In this document: positions 37,244 to 49,130 of the stretch, one piece after another
How the letters are laid out: every line of letters starts with the position of its first letter
Numbering within the stretch: position 1 is the stretch's first letter
Origin: Parastagonospora avenae f. sp. tritici 18332-5
Lineage: Eukaryota > Ascomycota > Dothideomycetes > Pleosporales > Phaeosphaeriaceae
Length of the DNA stretch: 64,000 nt
Assembly: GCA_022559985.1 (NCBI GenBank)
Contig: JAFJTR010000021.1
Span: forward strand, 62,001 to 126,000
Reading direction: 5' to 3'
Notes under the pieces: model-generated
Told to the model about the DNA's origin: nothing
Seen by the model: only the letters and a program-made list of their open reading frames with translations
Databases searched by the model: none
Program-made: the position numbers and the translations under genes

Positions 37244-38111
37244 ATGTCTGCCTCAGAGTCGCCCGACGTGCCCGCAGGCAAGAAGAGGTTCGTTCCTCTA
37301 GGTACGTCATCCCACTCACTATCAGACGATCGGCCGCTAACATGCGACAATAGAGAACAATCCCGAGGTCATGTCCGCTCTTGTCCACAAGCTGGGCTTG
37401 TCACAGAAGCTGGCTTTTCACGATGTCTTCAGTATCGATGAGCCGGAACTGCTTGCCTTCGTGCCGCGACCCGCTCACGCGTTGCTCCTGGTGTTCCCTG
37501 TGAGCGAGACATATGAAAAGTTCCGCATTCAGGAGGACAAAGACCGGCCCGAGTACCAGGGCCATGGTCCGGAAGAGGAGGTTGTTTGGTATAAACAGAC
37601 CATTGGGAATGCCTGTGGGCTCATCGGCTTGCTCCATGGCGTGTCCAACGGCACAGCACGCTCCCATATCGGTATGCTTCTGCACGCTGCCCGAGACAGT
37701 CTGGCACAGCAACTAACAAGACCCACAGATCCCGCCTCCAACCTAGCCAAGCTCCTGAATGATGCGATACCTCTGAAACCCATCGAGCGTGCTGACCTGC
37801 TCTACGAATCAGAAGCTCTCGAGAGCGCGCATCAGGCTGCTGCCGCCGGCGGAGACACCAGTGCCCCGACCGCCGAGGACAACGTTGATTTACATTACGT
37901 CTGCTTCGTCAAATCACAGGATAACAAATTGTGGGAACTCGACGGCCGACGCAAAGGCCCGCTCAATCGCGGCGAGCTTGCTGCGGATGAAGATGTGCTG
38001 AGCGAAAAGGCTCTGGAACTCGGAGTACGCAGCTTCCTCAAACGCGAAGCCGCTGCTGGCGGAGGTGACCCACGCTTCAGTCTGATTACACTTGCCGAAT
38101 CACTGGACTAG
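37244..38111 (+). CDS. ubiquitin carboxyl-terminal hydrolase, UCH-L3/Yuh1 family (C12)
   Basis: 252-residue cysteine protease that removes small adducts from the ubiquitin C-terminus. Exons 37244-37301, 37354-37671 and 37729-38111. The active-site block QTIGNACGLIGLLH places the oxyanion Gln at 101 and nucleophile Cys at 107. His181 (LHYVCFV) and Asp197 (WELDGR) complete the triad. The crossover loop lies between them. The second intron is 57 bases with no stop codon, so retention would insert 19 residues in frame. It has GTATGC, CAACTAAC and CCACAG signals, and removing it gives the normal spacing of the family, so I treat it as spliced. Short form without the UCH37 tail. Confidence 0.92.
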
Positions 38112-38667
38112 GATACGCGGCTATAGCTGTTCTCCAATTCTGTGACCAGCCTCCGTTCTCAAGTGCTGAAGACTGCTTCTCGTCGAAGAGACTTATGCGT
38201 GGCGCGCGGTGGTCTACCCTGCTTTGGCACTTATCACGACAACACGCTATTGAACGACTGGAAGAGGATTAAACCGGAACGAATACAGACTTTCGTCCAT
38301 CCGTGCTGTGAAGAGCTTCGCCAAGCTGGAATACCTGCCTAGGCACCGTAACGATTTGGCGTGTCTCAGCGAGGTATGTCAATCTCGTAACGAACCGGGC
38401 TGTGTCTTACCTGTTTTCAACACTAGGGATAACCATACTGCAATCAACAAATATACTGCATTCAGCCAATGGAGTGAAGATCTTGAATTACCTCCAGCAT
38501 TACTACTCTGTATGCCCAAGTCCTCAAAAGCCATCATTTCTCGCTTTGCATATCGTGTCATTGTGCACCAGATACCTCCGCTACAGCTCGTATCGAGTGA
38601 AAAGAAAGCAAAGACTCGTGTTGAGGGAATACACGGGTGCTTGTCCTCGTTGTGTGACTCCTCCCTC
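38112..38667. other. intergenic, upstream of GPCR
   Basis: 556 bases between the UCH stop and the GPCR start. An open frame enters the GPCR start from upstream but has no membrane or domain character. I see no separate gene. Confidence 0.4.
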
Positions 38668-40447
38668 ATGGGGCTCGCATCGAATTCCGCATATACGTCC
38701 ACAGCGGCACTCGATCTATATCGTACGAATCAAATTCGTGTAATGGCTCTCGTGTGCTCTGCAGTAAGCTCAGTGACTTCCATCATTGCTTTTTATTGGT
38801 TCTTTCGCATGACCAAGCTCTTTCGGCATCGGTGAGTTTCTACGCTGAGCGACAAGTAGCATAACTGACAATGGCGAAGCCTGATTATGATTTTAGTCTA
38901 CGGTGATCTCACGCGATCAGTCTGGTTTTTTGTCTTCACTGTATATTCTCTCGCGCGAGGTACGGTGGAGACAGACACACGCTTCTGTCAGGCGAGTGGT
39001 TTCTTTATTCAGTATGGCACAGAGACGAGTGGTAAGTTCTTATACTCTCTCATGATGGGTGTGTACTAAGAGCTCTCTAGACTATGCAATTCTCGTGGTT
39101 GCTGTACATAGTGCACTGCAGATCTTCCGCCCTACGGGAAGGGGCAATTCAGATGGACTGTATGATTATCGATCTTACATTTTCTCCGGAGCCTTCTTAT
39201 TGCCCGGCATGATGGCTGCTCTAGCATTCATCAATCCCGGACACGCATACGAATCACTAGGCGCTTACTGTCAATTGCCAATCCGGCCCTTCTGGTATCG
39301 GCTGGCTCTGGCGTGGATACCACGATACTGTGTTGCTATTGTAATCTTGAGTCTGGCCGGCGCCATATACGCATATGTCGGCTGCGAATTCCGCTCTTAC
39401 GCAAATCTTAGTCAAAGTAGCATGACACCAGCGACCACAACACTCGGTCTATCTCTGATCGATGGGGACCCCGAAACGGCAACCGAGCAGCTGGAAACCC
39501 TACGCAGGACAACTTCATCCCCTCCTGATTTCGCCTCTTCTGTTGCTTCCCATCGTAGAGGATCAGCTGTAGCATTTGGACCTACAACGTACGCCCCCGC
39601 CCCGCAGATAACAGCGCATGTCCCATCTACACAGTCCCTACCAGAATATTCCACCTTACATCCGCCCAATCGAACAGCTGTCCGGCCCGGTCTCTTCGTT
39701 ATTCCGTCCGGATACGCCGTCCAACCTCCGCCCTCCACTCTTAATCTTGAGGGGCCCCTATCACCTCACACACAGCCTGTTGTGGACCCGATGTCTACGG
39801 TTGTACCAACAACGCCCGTCAAAGCCACAGCTCCCCGTCACCGATCGTCCTCTCCAACCCCTGGTCAACGCCACCTAGCGCGCCAAAGAAGACGCATTCA
39901 TCGCCAGCTCCGGCTCATGTTCATCTACCCTATTGCGTACATCCTAATGTGGATGATACCGTTCATACATCACAGTATGAACTACAGCGACCGCTATGCC
40001 AACCATCCCTTGTGGTTTACACGAGTCGGTCAGGCGATCTGCCTCACGTCCATGGGCTTCGTTGATTGTCTCATCTTCTCCATACGCGAGAAGCCCTGGC
40101 GCAACATTTCGAACAGCGACGGTACTATTTGGGGTAGTTTGGCGGTCTGGCGCAAGTCTCGATCTTCAATCTCCACACCAAATAGTGAAGAGGCGGGGTA
40201 TGGCAATGGAAGTCGACAGAGGAGTATGACGGAGAGTGGGGTTAGCAGAGTCGCGCGGGTGAGGAATAGTGTGAGGACGAGTGCGAGTGATGATCAGACG
40301 AGGATGGCGGCGGAACAGGCGAGGAAGAGGCTGGAGTTGGAGAAGGATGAGAGGTTGGCGGCTTTGACGAAGAGGATGGAGAGGGGGTGTGAGGTTTTGC
40401 CCAGTGTAGGGGAGGACGAGAAGGGAAAGGAGAGAATGTCTGGGTGA
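38668..40447 (+). CDS. G-protein-coupled receptor, Git3-type (nutrient/glucose-sensing class)
   Basis: 560-residue seven-helix receptor. Exons 38668-38831, 38880-39031 and 39081-40447. A short outside N-terminus (about 22 residues) precedes TM1. The Cys in TRFCQASGF and the Cys in GAYCQLP form the usual TM3-ECL2 disulfide pair. TM1-TM5 end near residue 225. A long, Ser/Pro/Thr-rich third cytoplasmic loop (about 165 residues) precedes the Git3_C block (LMFIYPIAYILMWMIPF) with TM6, then TM7 (FVDCLIFSIREKPW). The tail is basic. The fission yeast Git3 and yeast Gpr1 relatives signal through a G-alpha to adenylate cyclase in response to carbon source. Ligand unknown. Its stop lies 80 bases from the convergent decapping gene. 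Confidence 0.88.
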
Positions 40448-40526
40448 TGTGATGTTGATGTCTTTCGGTCTGGTTCATAACTTTTAGCGGTCGTTAATCT
40501 AATTTGTAATCTTGAAGGCATGGTGT

Positions 40527-41557
40527 TTAGAACTCGTCGACTTTGACTTCTCTTCCTTCCTTTAGTGGTATATACACTTTCTCCCACAGGTCACTTCGCT
40601 CGCCGAGGTGGTGTGTCAAGCTTGAATCATGCATGCCTGCACCCTCTCCGCCAGCCATCGTCTCCAACTGAGAGATGATGTTCTCCAGTCCCAATGCTTT
40701 GCCTGTGGCTTGTGTGTTCCCCGCCTCGAGCGCAACATGCACAATGTGAATGTGGAAATGGTAGTATGTTGGTTGATCTCGAATTTAGTCAGCCAAGTAA
40801 GCAAGCAACAGGACGAAGATGACTTACAGTGCACATATAACTTCAGCTGATCCCTCTCCACCCCTTCATACAGCCCACACGTCGCCTCCACCATCTTGTT
40901 CTTCATATGCTTCAACCACTCGACATTCTCCTTCTTGAGATCCCGCACACTCCAGATATCCCGTCGCTCCACCAAGCCCAGCAAATGCAGCGCTCCAATC
41001 GTCTTGCGATCCCAGTTCAAATCCGGGAGTAAGAGAAATCCTTTACTGGGGTCGGATTCGCGGTACATGACGTCCTCTTGCTCGGTTCGGCCCTCGATAA
41101 TGTTAAACACCCAGTTCAACGCCCCCTTCTCTCGCTGAGCGGCCATATACGGCCGAATATACTCCTTGTAAATCTCCGGCGTTTCCGTAACCACTCTCAG
41201 TCCCTGCGCTTCGTATTTCTTGACATGTTTCTCCGTACACGGGTAGATCAGGTTCAGCTTGAAGTCCGGCGGTGGCTGGTCGTCCGAGGGATTGCTGTTG
41301 GCCAGGAACCAGGAGTAAATGTCGTTCGCGCCGAGGTTCTTGATGTTGCGGAGGGATGTGGAGAAGGAGGTTAGGTTTTGCTCCGAGGTGTCGAAGGCGG
41401 CGCGCTCGGCGATGAAGAGGGCGGGTTGCGAGTCGATGGTGCCGTAGAGGGAGATGCGGCGGCCGGCTTGGTCGGAGTTGAGGAGGCGGGTGAGTTTGAA
41501 TTTGGGGATGAGAGATTCGACTTTCAAGGCGACGTCTGGGGGTGTGGTGGAGGTCAT
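40527..41557 (-). CDS. scavenger mRNA-decapping enzyme DcpS/Dcs1 (HIT family)
   Basis: 326-residue hydrolase that cleaves residual m7GpppN caps after 3'-5' mRNA decay. Exons 40828-41557 and 40527-40777. Start is MTSTTPPDV at 41557. The N-terminal swapped-dimer domain spans about 1-140 (FNIIEGRTEQEDVMYRE follows it). The HIT triad H-x-H-x-H falls at 250, 252 and 254 in YHFHIHIVHV, with His252 the expected nucleophile. The preceding YVHYQPTYY block and the LLPDLNWD block are diagnostic for DcpS rather than other HIT proteins. Intron 40778-40827 falls just before the triad. Divergent from the polymerase delta subunit gene. Confidence 0.94.
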
Positions 41558-42029
41558 GGTTGTAGGTGTGGAAGATGAGCTCAATCTAGTATGGAATCTG
41601 ATGTGTGATCAGTACTTGAAGACGTACACGCAGCTTGATTGCAAGACGGAATCAAAGTGTCCATGTGAAAGATTGTGCCAGACTTGGATGTAGCCCTTGT
41701 GGCATGGTCGAAAGCTCAGATTGGATTAAACTAGAATATGTCACTTACAAGCAGAATAGAATTCACCTTGGTCGTCTCTAAATGTCGAGCGTGTGCTCAC
41801 GGGAGCAATCTGATTGGAGGGGCTGCTGTGAGATAGTCACATGTTCGCGCGTCACGCGTATCGTCCAGCCAACCGCGAAAGATGCACGGCCGATCCCTTT
41901 GCCAAGCCCCGTGACGCTCACTACTGACTATCTGCTACAACCACACCGCACGCCCTACCCACCGCGCGCATAGTTCGCAAGTTCAAATACTTTACACACC
42001 ACCTAGACTATCGATATCGCACCTCTAAA
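41558..42029. other. divergent promoter region DCS1 / POLD4
   Basis: 472 bases between start codons. It contains the sequence GCGCGTCACGCGT (about 41847-41860), reminiscent of the MluI cell-cycle box ACGCGT used by MBF for replication genes. That would fit the polymerase gene. No coding region seen. Confidence 0.35.
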
Positions 42030-42709
42030 ATGGCGCCCAAGCGACGAGTTTCCGGTCCCGCGACGAAGTCGTCGCAATCCACCCTTGCTTTCCACGGCGC
42101 ATCAAACAAAGTCACAAAGCCCAGCACGCACGCACCGAGCGGAAAGAAGAATGTGCTGGCAGGAGTGGTGAAGAAGCAGGAGACTAAGCCAGAAGTTATC
42201 GAACTCATAGACGAGCCTACGACAGCCGAAGCAGCCCTCATCGATCAGACCAAGGAGGAACTTGTCGAAGCGCAACAAGCGCAGAGTACACCTGAAGAGG
42301 ATGAGGCTAGGCGCATATCAGAAGCAACGATCGAGAAGTACTGGGCTGCGAAGGAGAAGCTGAGGACGGCGCCGAGGGTACATCAGTCAGATTTGAGCTT
42401 GCACGAGAAGGTCTTGCGGGAGTTTGACATGAGCGCGCAATACGGAGTGAGTTTCCAGCAAAGTTTCGTCATATGCTTGATACGCAATGTTTTTTAGACT
42501 GTGCATGCGCTGACGCCTGCTTTTTACAGCCCTGTACTGGTATCGCACGCCTGAAGCGATGGAAGCGAGCATACCGAATCAACCTCGATCCTCCGCTCGA
42601 AGTCTTGGCTGTCCTCTTGAAGGAGATGGATGAGGACTCGAGCGTGGCGCTTCAACGATCCCAGGTCGATGAGCTCCTCAACTCACGAGTCAAGGCCGAT
42701 GCTCCCTGA
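42030..42709 (+). CDS. DNA polymerase delta subunit 4 (Cdm1/POLD4 family)
   Basis: 198-residue small subunit of DNA polymerase delta. Exons 42030-42446 and 42530-42709. The N-terminus is basic and disordered with a PCNA-interaction-like QSTLAFHG at 16-23 (Gln16, Leu19, Phe21; spacing is off the strict consensus). The middle is Glu-rich. The conserved C-terminal block starts LREFDMSAQYGPCTGIARLKRW at the exon junction and continues RAYRLN-like RAYRINLDPPLEVLAVLL, which is the POLD4 signature. Nuclear. Its ACGCGT-containing promoter fits cell-cycle control by inference. Confidence 0.9.
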
Positions 42710-44418
42710 GAAACAGGAATTGAAACGACCGGCACGACGATCTGTAGCGCCTAGGACGCCACTTTCTACATGGATCACTGTATGAGTAAAGAAATGTTTT
42801 GGGTACACAATTCGGAGTTTAGGAGGAACGATGTGGTTTCACGCAAGGTTGATCACCCACATGCACGACAGGGTACTTTCGGCACGCTACTGCGAGAGGC
42901 ACGCGAGCATTCATGCCGAGTTCATACCCGCACATGTTGGGGCCGTACTAGACGGATAAGTGAACATGATATCAATTGACCTCTTCCGCATGAATCCTCC
43001 CCATTTGGCACATTGTATGCTTGTTCATCCAGCTCAACCATCCGTTCTATGCAGGGATTGCCACGGCATCGGCCCTTCCGTATCTCACGCTTCAAGACTT
43101 TGTCTGAGCCTACGTCAATCAGCGTTAGTCTATGAGCTGGAGATTCCAGCGATTCGGAATGTTGTGAACTTTCCCCTAACAAAGGCACCATTCGGCAGGC
43201 TATTCGGTCTTGTCATTATCATGGCGCACAATGGGCCAGCTCTCCCATGCGAGGTCACGCAGAGTAGACAGGTTCGGACCATGTCAGATCCCTTGCATCA
43301 GCCCGTGTAGCGTGATTGCGTTCACACTTGTGTATCACTTTGCCGTCTTTCCTCAGTGCGACTAGAATTCAATGGCAGTTCCAACAAAGAAGCGAAGCGG
43401 GGTTGAGTGGCCATCGATCGATGAAGCTCTGGGCTCTCGAATGGTGGTGGGAGGCGACTGGTGTGGGGTAGACGAGCCACTATGAATGCTTGGATCCGCA
43501 TGCGAAGAGCAGCACTAAACTGACAGCCCGATTCCACGCAGCCGGCGTCCTTTTAAAGTGGGCCTTCACTTGGACGCAGCGCTCGTCTCATCGGGAGTGC
43601 GCTGATGGTGAACCCATGCGTCTTCAGAAATGTGTGTTTCACCTCCAGACATGCCTCGCGCTCATGATGCCTGACTAGCTTGTTGCGCGCATCTGCCCAG
43701 TCTTGCGATAGAAGCAACATGTCTAATTGCAATGTGTGCCTCTGCGCTGTCCAACCGTACGTTGAACCTTGTCTGCACAAGCGTGCATGTGGCTGCAGTA
43801 AGCCAACCAGGATGGGTGAATCAAACCGCCTTGTCGAATCCTGGGTGTAAGATAGCGGGGAACCACTCAGAAGCGCATAACATTCCGCTGCCATGCAGTG
43901 CAACGTCCTCCTTCAACGCCCATTGCCCCTCTATCTCCTTCCTTTTCTCTTCCACGCCAGATCAATTCACTTTGCATCTCTTCACTTCACTCCTCATCAT
44001 CTCTTTCAACAAGATGCAGTGCGCATACATTGTCGCGCTTTAGATTGCTCTTCCCGCAAAGGGCCGGGACTCTGGGCAGCTCTTTCCTCCTACGCCCTCG
44101 TGCTGACAACCACAACAAACCACGTCTTCGACTCGCAATCGAGCGTGCCTAAACCTCACACATCTGTCTTTTGTCCTGTATTCTCATCAATTGCTCAATA
44201 TCACCGACCGTTGCCATCTCGCTAGAACGTGACTCCCCGCACGTTGGACCATTCACGGCTACCGTAGTTGCCAAACTTTAATTACTGGACCTTGATTGGG
44301 AAGGGCGACCCTATATCGAGCAGTCTATCAAGTTGAAGGGACGCGTCTTGCCAGATAGTGTGTGTTCACGTTACGTGCCTTCAACTACACCTGAACGTCA
44401 CTCACTCCGGCGATAAGC
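42710..44418. other. intergenic, leader of PPS1-like gene
   Basis: 1.7 kb with no supported gene. A long C/T-rich tract at about 43885-44010 is typical of a fungal core promoter or 5' leader, but lies ~400 bases before the phosphatase ATG. A long leader, possibly spliced, is therefore likely. Confidence 0.5.
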
Positions 44419-46673
44419 ATGGCTGCCGCTGTCGCAACCAGGGCGTTGCCAATACCGTCTCGGTCTCCTACACCTCCACCACACCTGTCGCTCAACACAT
44501 CGTCACGTGGAACGCCTGCTGCCATTCCCAATAAGCACATCCCAACATGCTCACCAGGTGGGCTTCCAGAGACACCGCCAGCTTCACCTCCGCGACAGGA
44601 TAGCCTGGTTGAGACTTCGTCAATTACATATCCACCCAATGCACACTGCACAGAATACTCCGACAATCCGCCAGTGTATACCATCACTGCAGACTGCATG
44701 GCGGAAGCACTGGAGCACATGGCAACACAACCTCTGCCAAATCCCGAGCAAGTGTTCCCATGGCTGCATGGCCTTCATCCCGAGAACCAGATCCAGCTCA
44801 CATTCTTCTCATCTCGTCGAAAGAGCGTTCGCAAGGTGCCCAAGTGTATTCGTGGTCTTACGATTGTCAAGACTGGTGGCAATTTGAATAGCTCCAAGTT
44901 GAAGGGGGCAATCGCTCCGGACGAAATTCTAGAGTCGGCTTCCTCGGATGCTCCTGCATTCATCGAGTGTGACCCTAAGGATGGCTTCTCTGTGCGCAAC
45001 TTCCAGATTCAAGCATGCAAAATGGCTATGTTGTCAGATATCATTGTGTATGGCGACCAGAAGACAAATCCAGACGAGACCATTGCCCTGGCACAGCGAA
45101 TCTCCAAGGCTCAGAGACGGTATGAGGAAAAGAATGGCTTTCCGAGTTGCTTGTTCAATACTTTCATGCTCTCGGGTACGTGCGGCATACAGCAACTCAG
45201 TCGATCGCTAACGCATCTAGATGCTTTCAATGTTGTGCAAGACAAACATCCAGAATTGGTCGCGATCAACTCGACAGGAAGCATGACTGGTAAAATTGTC
45301 GACTTTTGTGAGTTCTTGTGTCGCGCTTATCTTTCAAGCTACCTGCTAACGGAGCACAGTTTACTGGGAACGCTACGAGATGTGTGAAATGTCAAAAGCG
45401 TCTGAAATTAGCAACAACGTCTTCCTTGGTCCTACGCCCGACACTGCACTGAACCCAAACTGTGTAGGCGAAGATGCATACGATATGCTGATCGATGCGA
45501 CTGACCTCGCCCACGTGCCAGAGTCGCGATCCCTGCGAGCGCTTAAGATGGGACTCGAGAGGAAGAATCGCAAATACGCCTTGCACATGGAGTTCCCCTC
45601 CTCAGGAAGCATCATGCCTCCAAGCTGGTCTCACTCGGAAATCGACGGCTTGATGGAGATGTGCAAATGGATGTACGAGTTGGCGAATCCTCATGAAATC
45701 AAGCGATCGAAGCGCCGAAGATCTGAAGAAGACGAAGCTATTGCGCTGGATGACATTGCGGCGCCACGCAAGTTCTTGATTCATTGCACGGATGGCTACA
45801 CCGAAACGACGCTGCTCGCCTTGGCATACTTTATGTACGCTGAAGGTCTACCGGTGCATGATGCTTGGATCCGGATGCACCGGGAAAAGGGCAGGAACTT
45901 CTTTGCCTATCCATCCGACGTTGCGCTTTTGACGGCTATTCAACCTCGCATACTCCAGGAATCTCCTCGTTTCAGCCAAAGTGTCTTCAACTTGTCCGAG
46001 CCGAAGTGGCTCTCAAAGATCGATGGCAGCTTGCCCAGCAGAGTATTGCCGTACATGTATCTAGGAAATCTTGGGCATGCCAACAATCCGGAGCTTCTTC
46101 GCGAGCTTGGTATTACCCGGATTCTCAGTGTTGGAGAACCTCTCTCTTGGTCAGACGATCTGAAAAAGACACTCGATTGGCGTGCTGAGAACTTGATGAT
46201 GGTTGATCGCGTCCAAGATAACGGCGTTGATCCACTCTGGGCGGAGTTCGGGCGATGCTTAAAATTCATTGGTGAGTACTCATTGACCTATGTGATACAG
46301 TTATAGCTAACATTATTTTAGAAGCTGGCAAAGAAGACGGCGGGGCGACTCTTGTCCATTGCCGAGTTGGTGTTTCACGATCTGCTACCATATGCATCGC
46401 TGAAGTCATGAAAGAGCTGGGCTTGTCTTTTCCACGCGCATAGTGAGTATATCATCAGCCCACAGAAGTCTTATACTGACAATGTGTCTCAGCTGCTTTG
46501 TCCGAGCCAGGCGCTTGAACGTTATAATCCAACCACACCTTCGCTTCACGTACGAACTTCTCAAGTGGGAAGAGTTCCAGCGTCAGCGACGCAACGAACC
46601 TCTTCGCCGCGAACTTGAGTGGGCTACTGTTGCACGCGAAATTGCGCTGATGAACAAGCCTTACTCGAAGTGA
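44419..46673 (+). CDS. PPS1-type dual-specificity protein phosphatase
   Basis: 685-residue phosphatase with five exons: 44419-45175, 45221-45307, 45360-46271, 46322-46442 and 46493-46673. All introns keep frame. The C-terminal DSP catalytic domain has HC-x5-R as HCRVGVSR, with Cys599 and Arg605, followed by SATICIAEVMKELG. A second, phosphatase-like region around residues 340-480 carries KFLIHCTDGYTETT. There Cys keeps its place but the HC-x5-R Arg is missing, so it is a pseudo-domain, as in other Pps1 proteins. Yeast Pps1 acts in S phase; the substrate here is unknown. The N-terminal ~90 residues are Pro/Ser-rich and probably disordered. Confidence 0.9.
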
Positions 46674-47268
46674 AGCTCCTTTTCCACTCTCACGACCTAC
46701 ATAATCCTCTGAACACGATTTTACGACTATACGATATGACTGAGTGGATATACGATCACGGAGACTGCAACAACCAATTTGTTTGCGTAGTTTTCATCGA
46801 TCTTCGTCTCTTAGTTGATTCTCAGCGGTTTCCTGCGTTTCCGTTGGCACACGGACTGTTTCTCTTTTTTCGGGGTGTTCTGTTTTACGGTTGCTTTTCG
46901 AATTTGCGAGTCTTGCCGTTTTAATAAGACTTCAGCCACACGGCTTGATTGACTATACTGGATGTTTGCCCTTCTGGTCTCTTCCTCTGGATGGCGATGG
47001 GCAACAGGAGAGACAACGGGCAAGGGCCTGTTGGTTTCCTTCATGATGTTTGTATCATGGCCTTGGTTCACATGCGGACAGGGTCGACTCATGGCGTTGA
47101 GGGAAACGGTTACTTCAATTCGGCGTACACATATTAATGCAAGGGGCGTATGGCCGTCCTTCTCTTCAAAGCACCGATTACCGTGCCAGCGTGTTGTAGC
47201 TCACGTGAAGTGATAAAAACAATGATCCCGGAGGTACACTGAACATATGAGACTGCATGGCGAGGAGG
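46674..47268. other. intergenic, no gene seen
   Basis: 595 bases between the convergent PPS1-like gene and the first Cys-rich gene. T-rich. No coding region supported. Confidence 0.45.
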
Positions 47269-47824
47269 TCAGAGTGCATACGCAAGACATAACATGAACC
47301 AGATAGCGACAGCGACGATTACGCTTGAGCGTGCATTCGGAACGCTAGCGGCAACACCTAATCAGTTCATTAGCCCTATACAATTCAAACCACAACGAGT
47401 ACTTGCCTTCATCATTCGGCGCATTTTCTCTGTTATTCGTACACAACGTCTGTCGCCTGGCTGGAGGCTTCTTATCATCGTCGCCGAAGTAAACCTCGAA
47501 TAAGTCTTCTATGCATCTGTATCCCACCGTTCCATTGCTGATCTCACAATACTGTCTGCACCCATTATCGACACGCACCGTGGCACCATCCTTGCAGCAG
47601 CTTTGGATGCTGAGATATTCTGGCTTGAAACCGACCGAGCAAATGGGGTCGCGGAGGTCAGACTCATCAGAGGCGTTGTGGGAATTGCTGACTGCTATGA
47701 TCGCAGAGCAGGCGCCGTTCGTGCGGTTTAGGGTAGCCGTTGGTGAGGAGGTGGGGATTGGGACTGTGGATGCGATGGGGCGGAAGAAGGATTCTGCTGC
47801 GGCGATAGAGGTAGAAATGGACAT
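47269..47824 (-). CDS. small Cys-rich protein A with C-terminal hydrophobic tail (unknown family)
   Basis: 168-residue protein of unknown function, a paralog of the gene at 48608. Exons 47407-47824 and 47269-47357. The intron starts GC rather than GT (AAG|GCAAGT, a standard GC-AG donor context) and ends CTGATTAG. Splicing it gives a second exon encoding a small-residue stretch (GVAASVPNARSS) and a hydrophobic end (VIVAVAIWFMLCLAYAL), which looks like a GPI signal or tail anchor. The core carries eight cysteines shared with the paralog, including adjacent CC, then VRVDNGC, QYC, YRC and LC. The Ser/Thr-rich N-terminus (MSISTSIAAAESFF) has no clear signal peptide. Without splicing the protein would end in a short tail instead. 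Confidence 0.7.
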
Positions 47825-48607
47825 GGTTGAAGAAGGTGGAGGTGCTTTAGGCTGTCTGTGTAGGATATTAAGACTTTTTTAGTCTTCACAGACTGAAGAA
47901 ACGCCACTCCTTATGTCTCTACACGAAGTCACGCTAAGGTCATTGTACATGACCTTTGGAGGTAATCTACGGTGCGTAGACTGCGCCGTACACGAAGCTG
48001 ACCCGCGGAGACTGCAGGCGGTCATATTACTTGGAATCAACCTTCTGGAGCTTATGTTTTGTTCACTTTCGTGCAGCATTGGATGGCACCCAAACGCATT
48101 GAGCAAGTTGCAAGAGACTGGTCCCTCGTTAATGGTCATGCATTGGTTGGCAGAGATTATGACAAGTATGGGGCGAGTACGTACATGTCGGACAGCTATG
48201 TAGCGCCATGTGTATTGGGCACAAGCATGCAGCGGGTGAACCTTATTGTACTTGCATGTTTTTGCACTGCCTGTTTTGGGTAATCAGTTCGAAATCAGGT
48301 AGACTGGTGCAAGAGATCATGGGTCACGAGGAAAGGCAGCGTCGTCTCCTCGGGCGTACACAATCAATTCATTCAAGACTACATTCCATATCATACACTA
48401 TCCGTAAAATAAACATGTCTCAAATCTGGTTGCCACATATGGTCTATCATCATGTCATTCGCCGTTGCAAGCGACATGATAGCTGTTTCGGTCTTTCGTA
48501 TGTCCAGTATACCAGCGTAGGCCTCAAGCACCGAGCTGGATATCGTGACCTGGAGATCCTGACTAGTAATCGTACGATAAACGCATTACAGTATATTGTT
48601 GAGTATC
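47825..48607. other. intergenic between the two Cys-rich paralogs
   Basis: 783 bases with no third paralog that I can find on either strand. It holds the promoter of copy A and the 3' flank of copy B. Confidence 0.45.
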
Positions 48608-49130
48608 TCATAGGAAAGATACCAAACACATCGTCATACCTGCCATCACCGCCCCAAGCGTGAGACTATAAGTTGCCATGCTCGTCGCAGCGCTCTCATC
48701 TTCGCCCAACGTCAGCTTATTCTCTTCTTAATCGGGAACGAAGAAACATACCGTTTTTCTTATCAGTTATGTTATAGCAAAGCCCCAGGAAACCCGAGGT
48801 TGAATTCTTTTGTCTTTTGTAATCATCACGCACGCATTTGAAGTACGCGTCGACGTCATGGCCACTGATAGCGCAGTACTGCGTGCAATTCTTGTCTACG
48901 CGAACGTCTTTGGGGTTCTTACAGCAATGCGTGGCTTGGAAAAGGGAAGGGGGGAAGTTGAACAAGCAAATCTCTTGGCCTTCGAGGCCAGTGATGTTTT
49001 GCACTCCACTCGGTACCGAATTCGTGGAGCAGCGGTCGAAGAGCGTTGGCCTGGGCGTCTCGATCGAAGTACTTGAAGCAATCGTTGGCGTCACAGTGGT
49101 GGTGGAGGTTGAGTTGAGTGATAGTGACAT
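48608..49130 (-). CDS. small Cys-rich protein B with C-terminal hydrophobic tail (unknown family)
   Basis: 156-residue paralog of the gene at 47269. Exons 48752-49130 and 48608-48699. The intron (GTATGT...GCGAAG) sits at the same phase and same place relative to the tail as in copy A. The second exon gives DESAATSM followed by a hydrophobic end (LGAVMAGMTMCLVSFL), typical in shape of a GPI-attachment signal or a tail anchor. Shared core: CC, VRVDKNC, QYC, FKC and LC, with two upstream Cys. Asn-x-Ser/Thr sites occur (NIT, NCT, NST, NIT). No obvious signal peptide at MSLSLNSTSTT. A TATATAA box lies about 75 bases upstream (49205-49213), so a missed upstream exon is unlikely. Confidence 0.7.

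Noticed and set aside
47825..48607. Third Cys-rich paralog between copies A and B
   Set aside because: No CC, VRVD or QYC pattern found in any frame.
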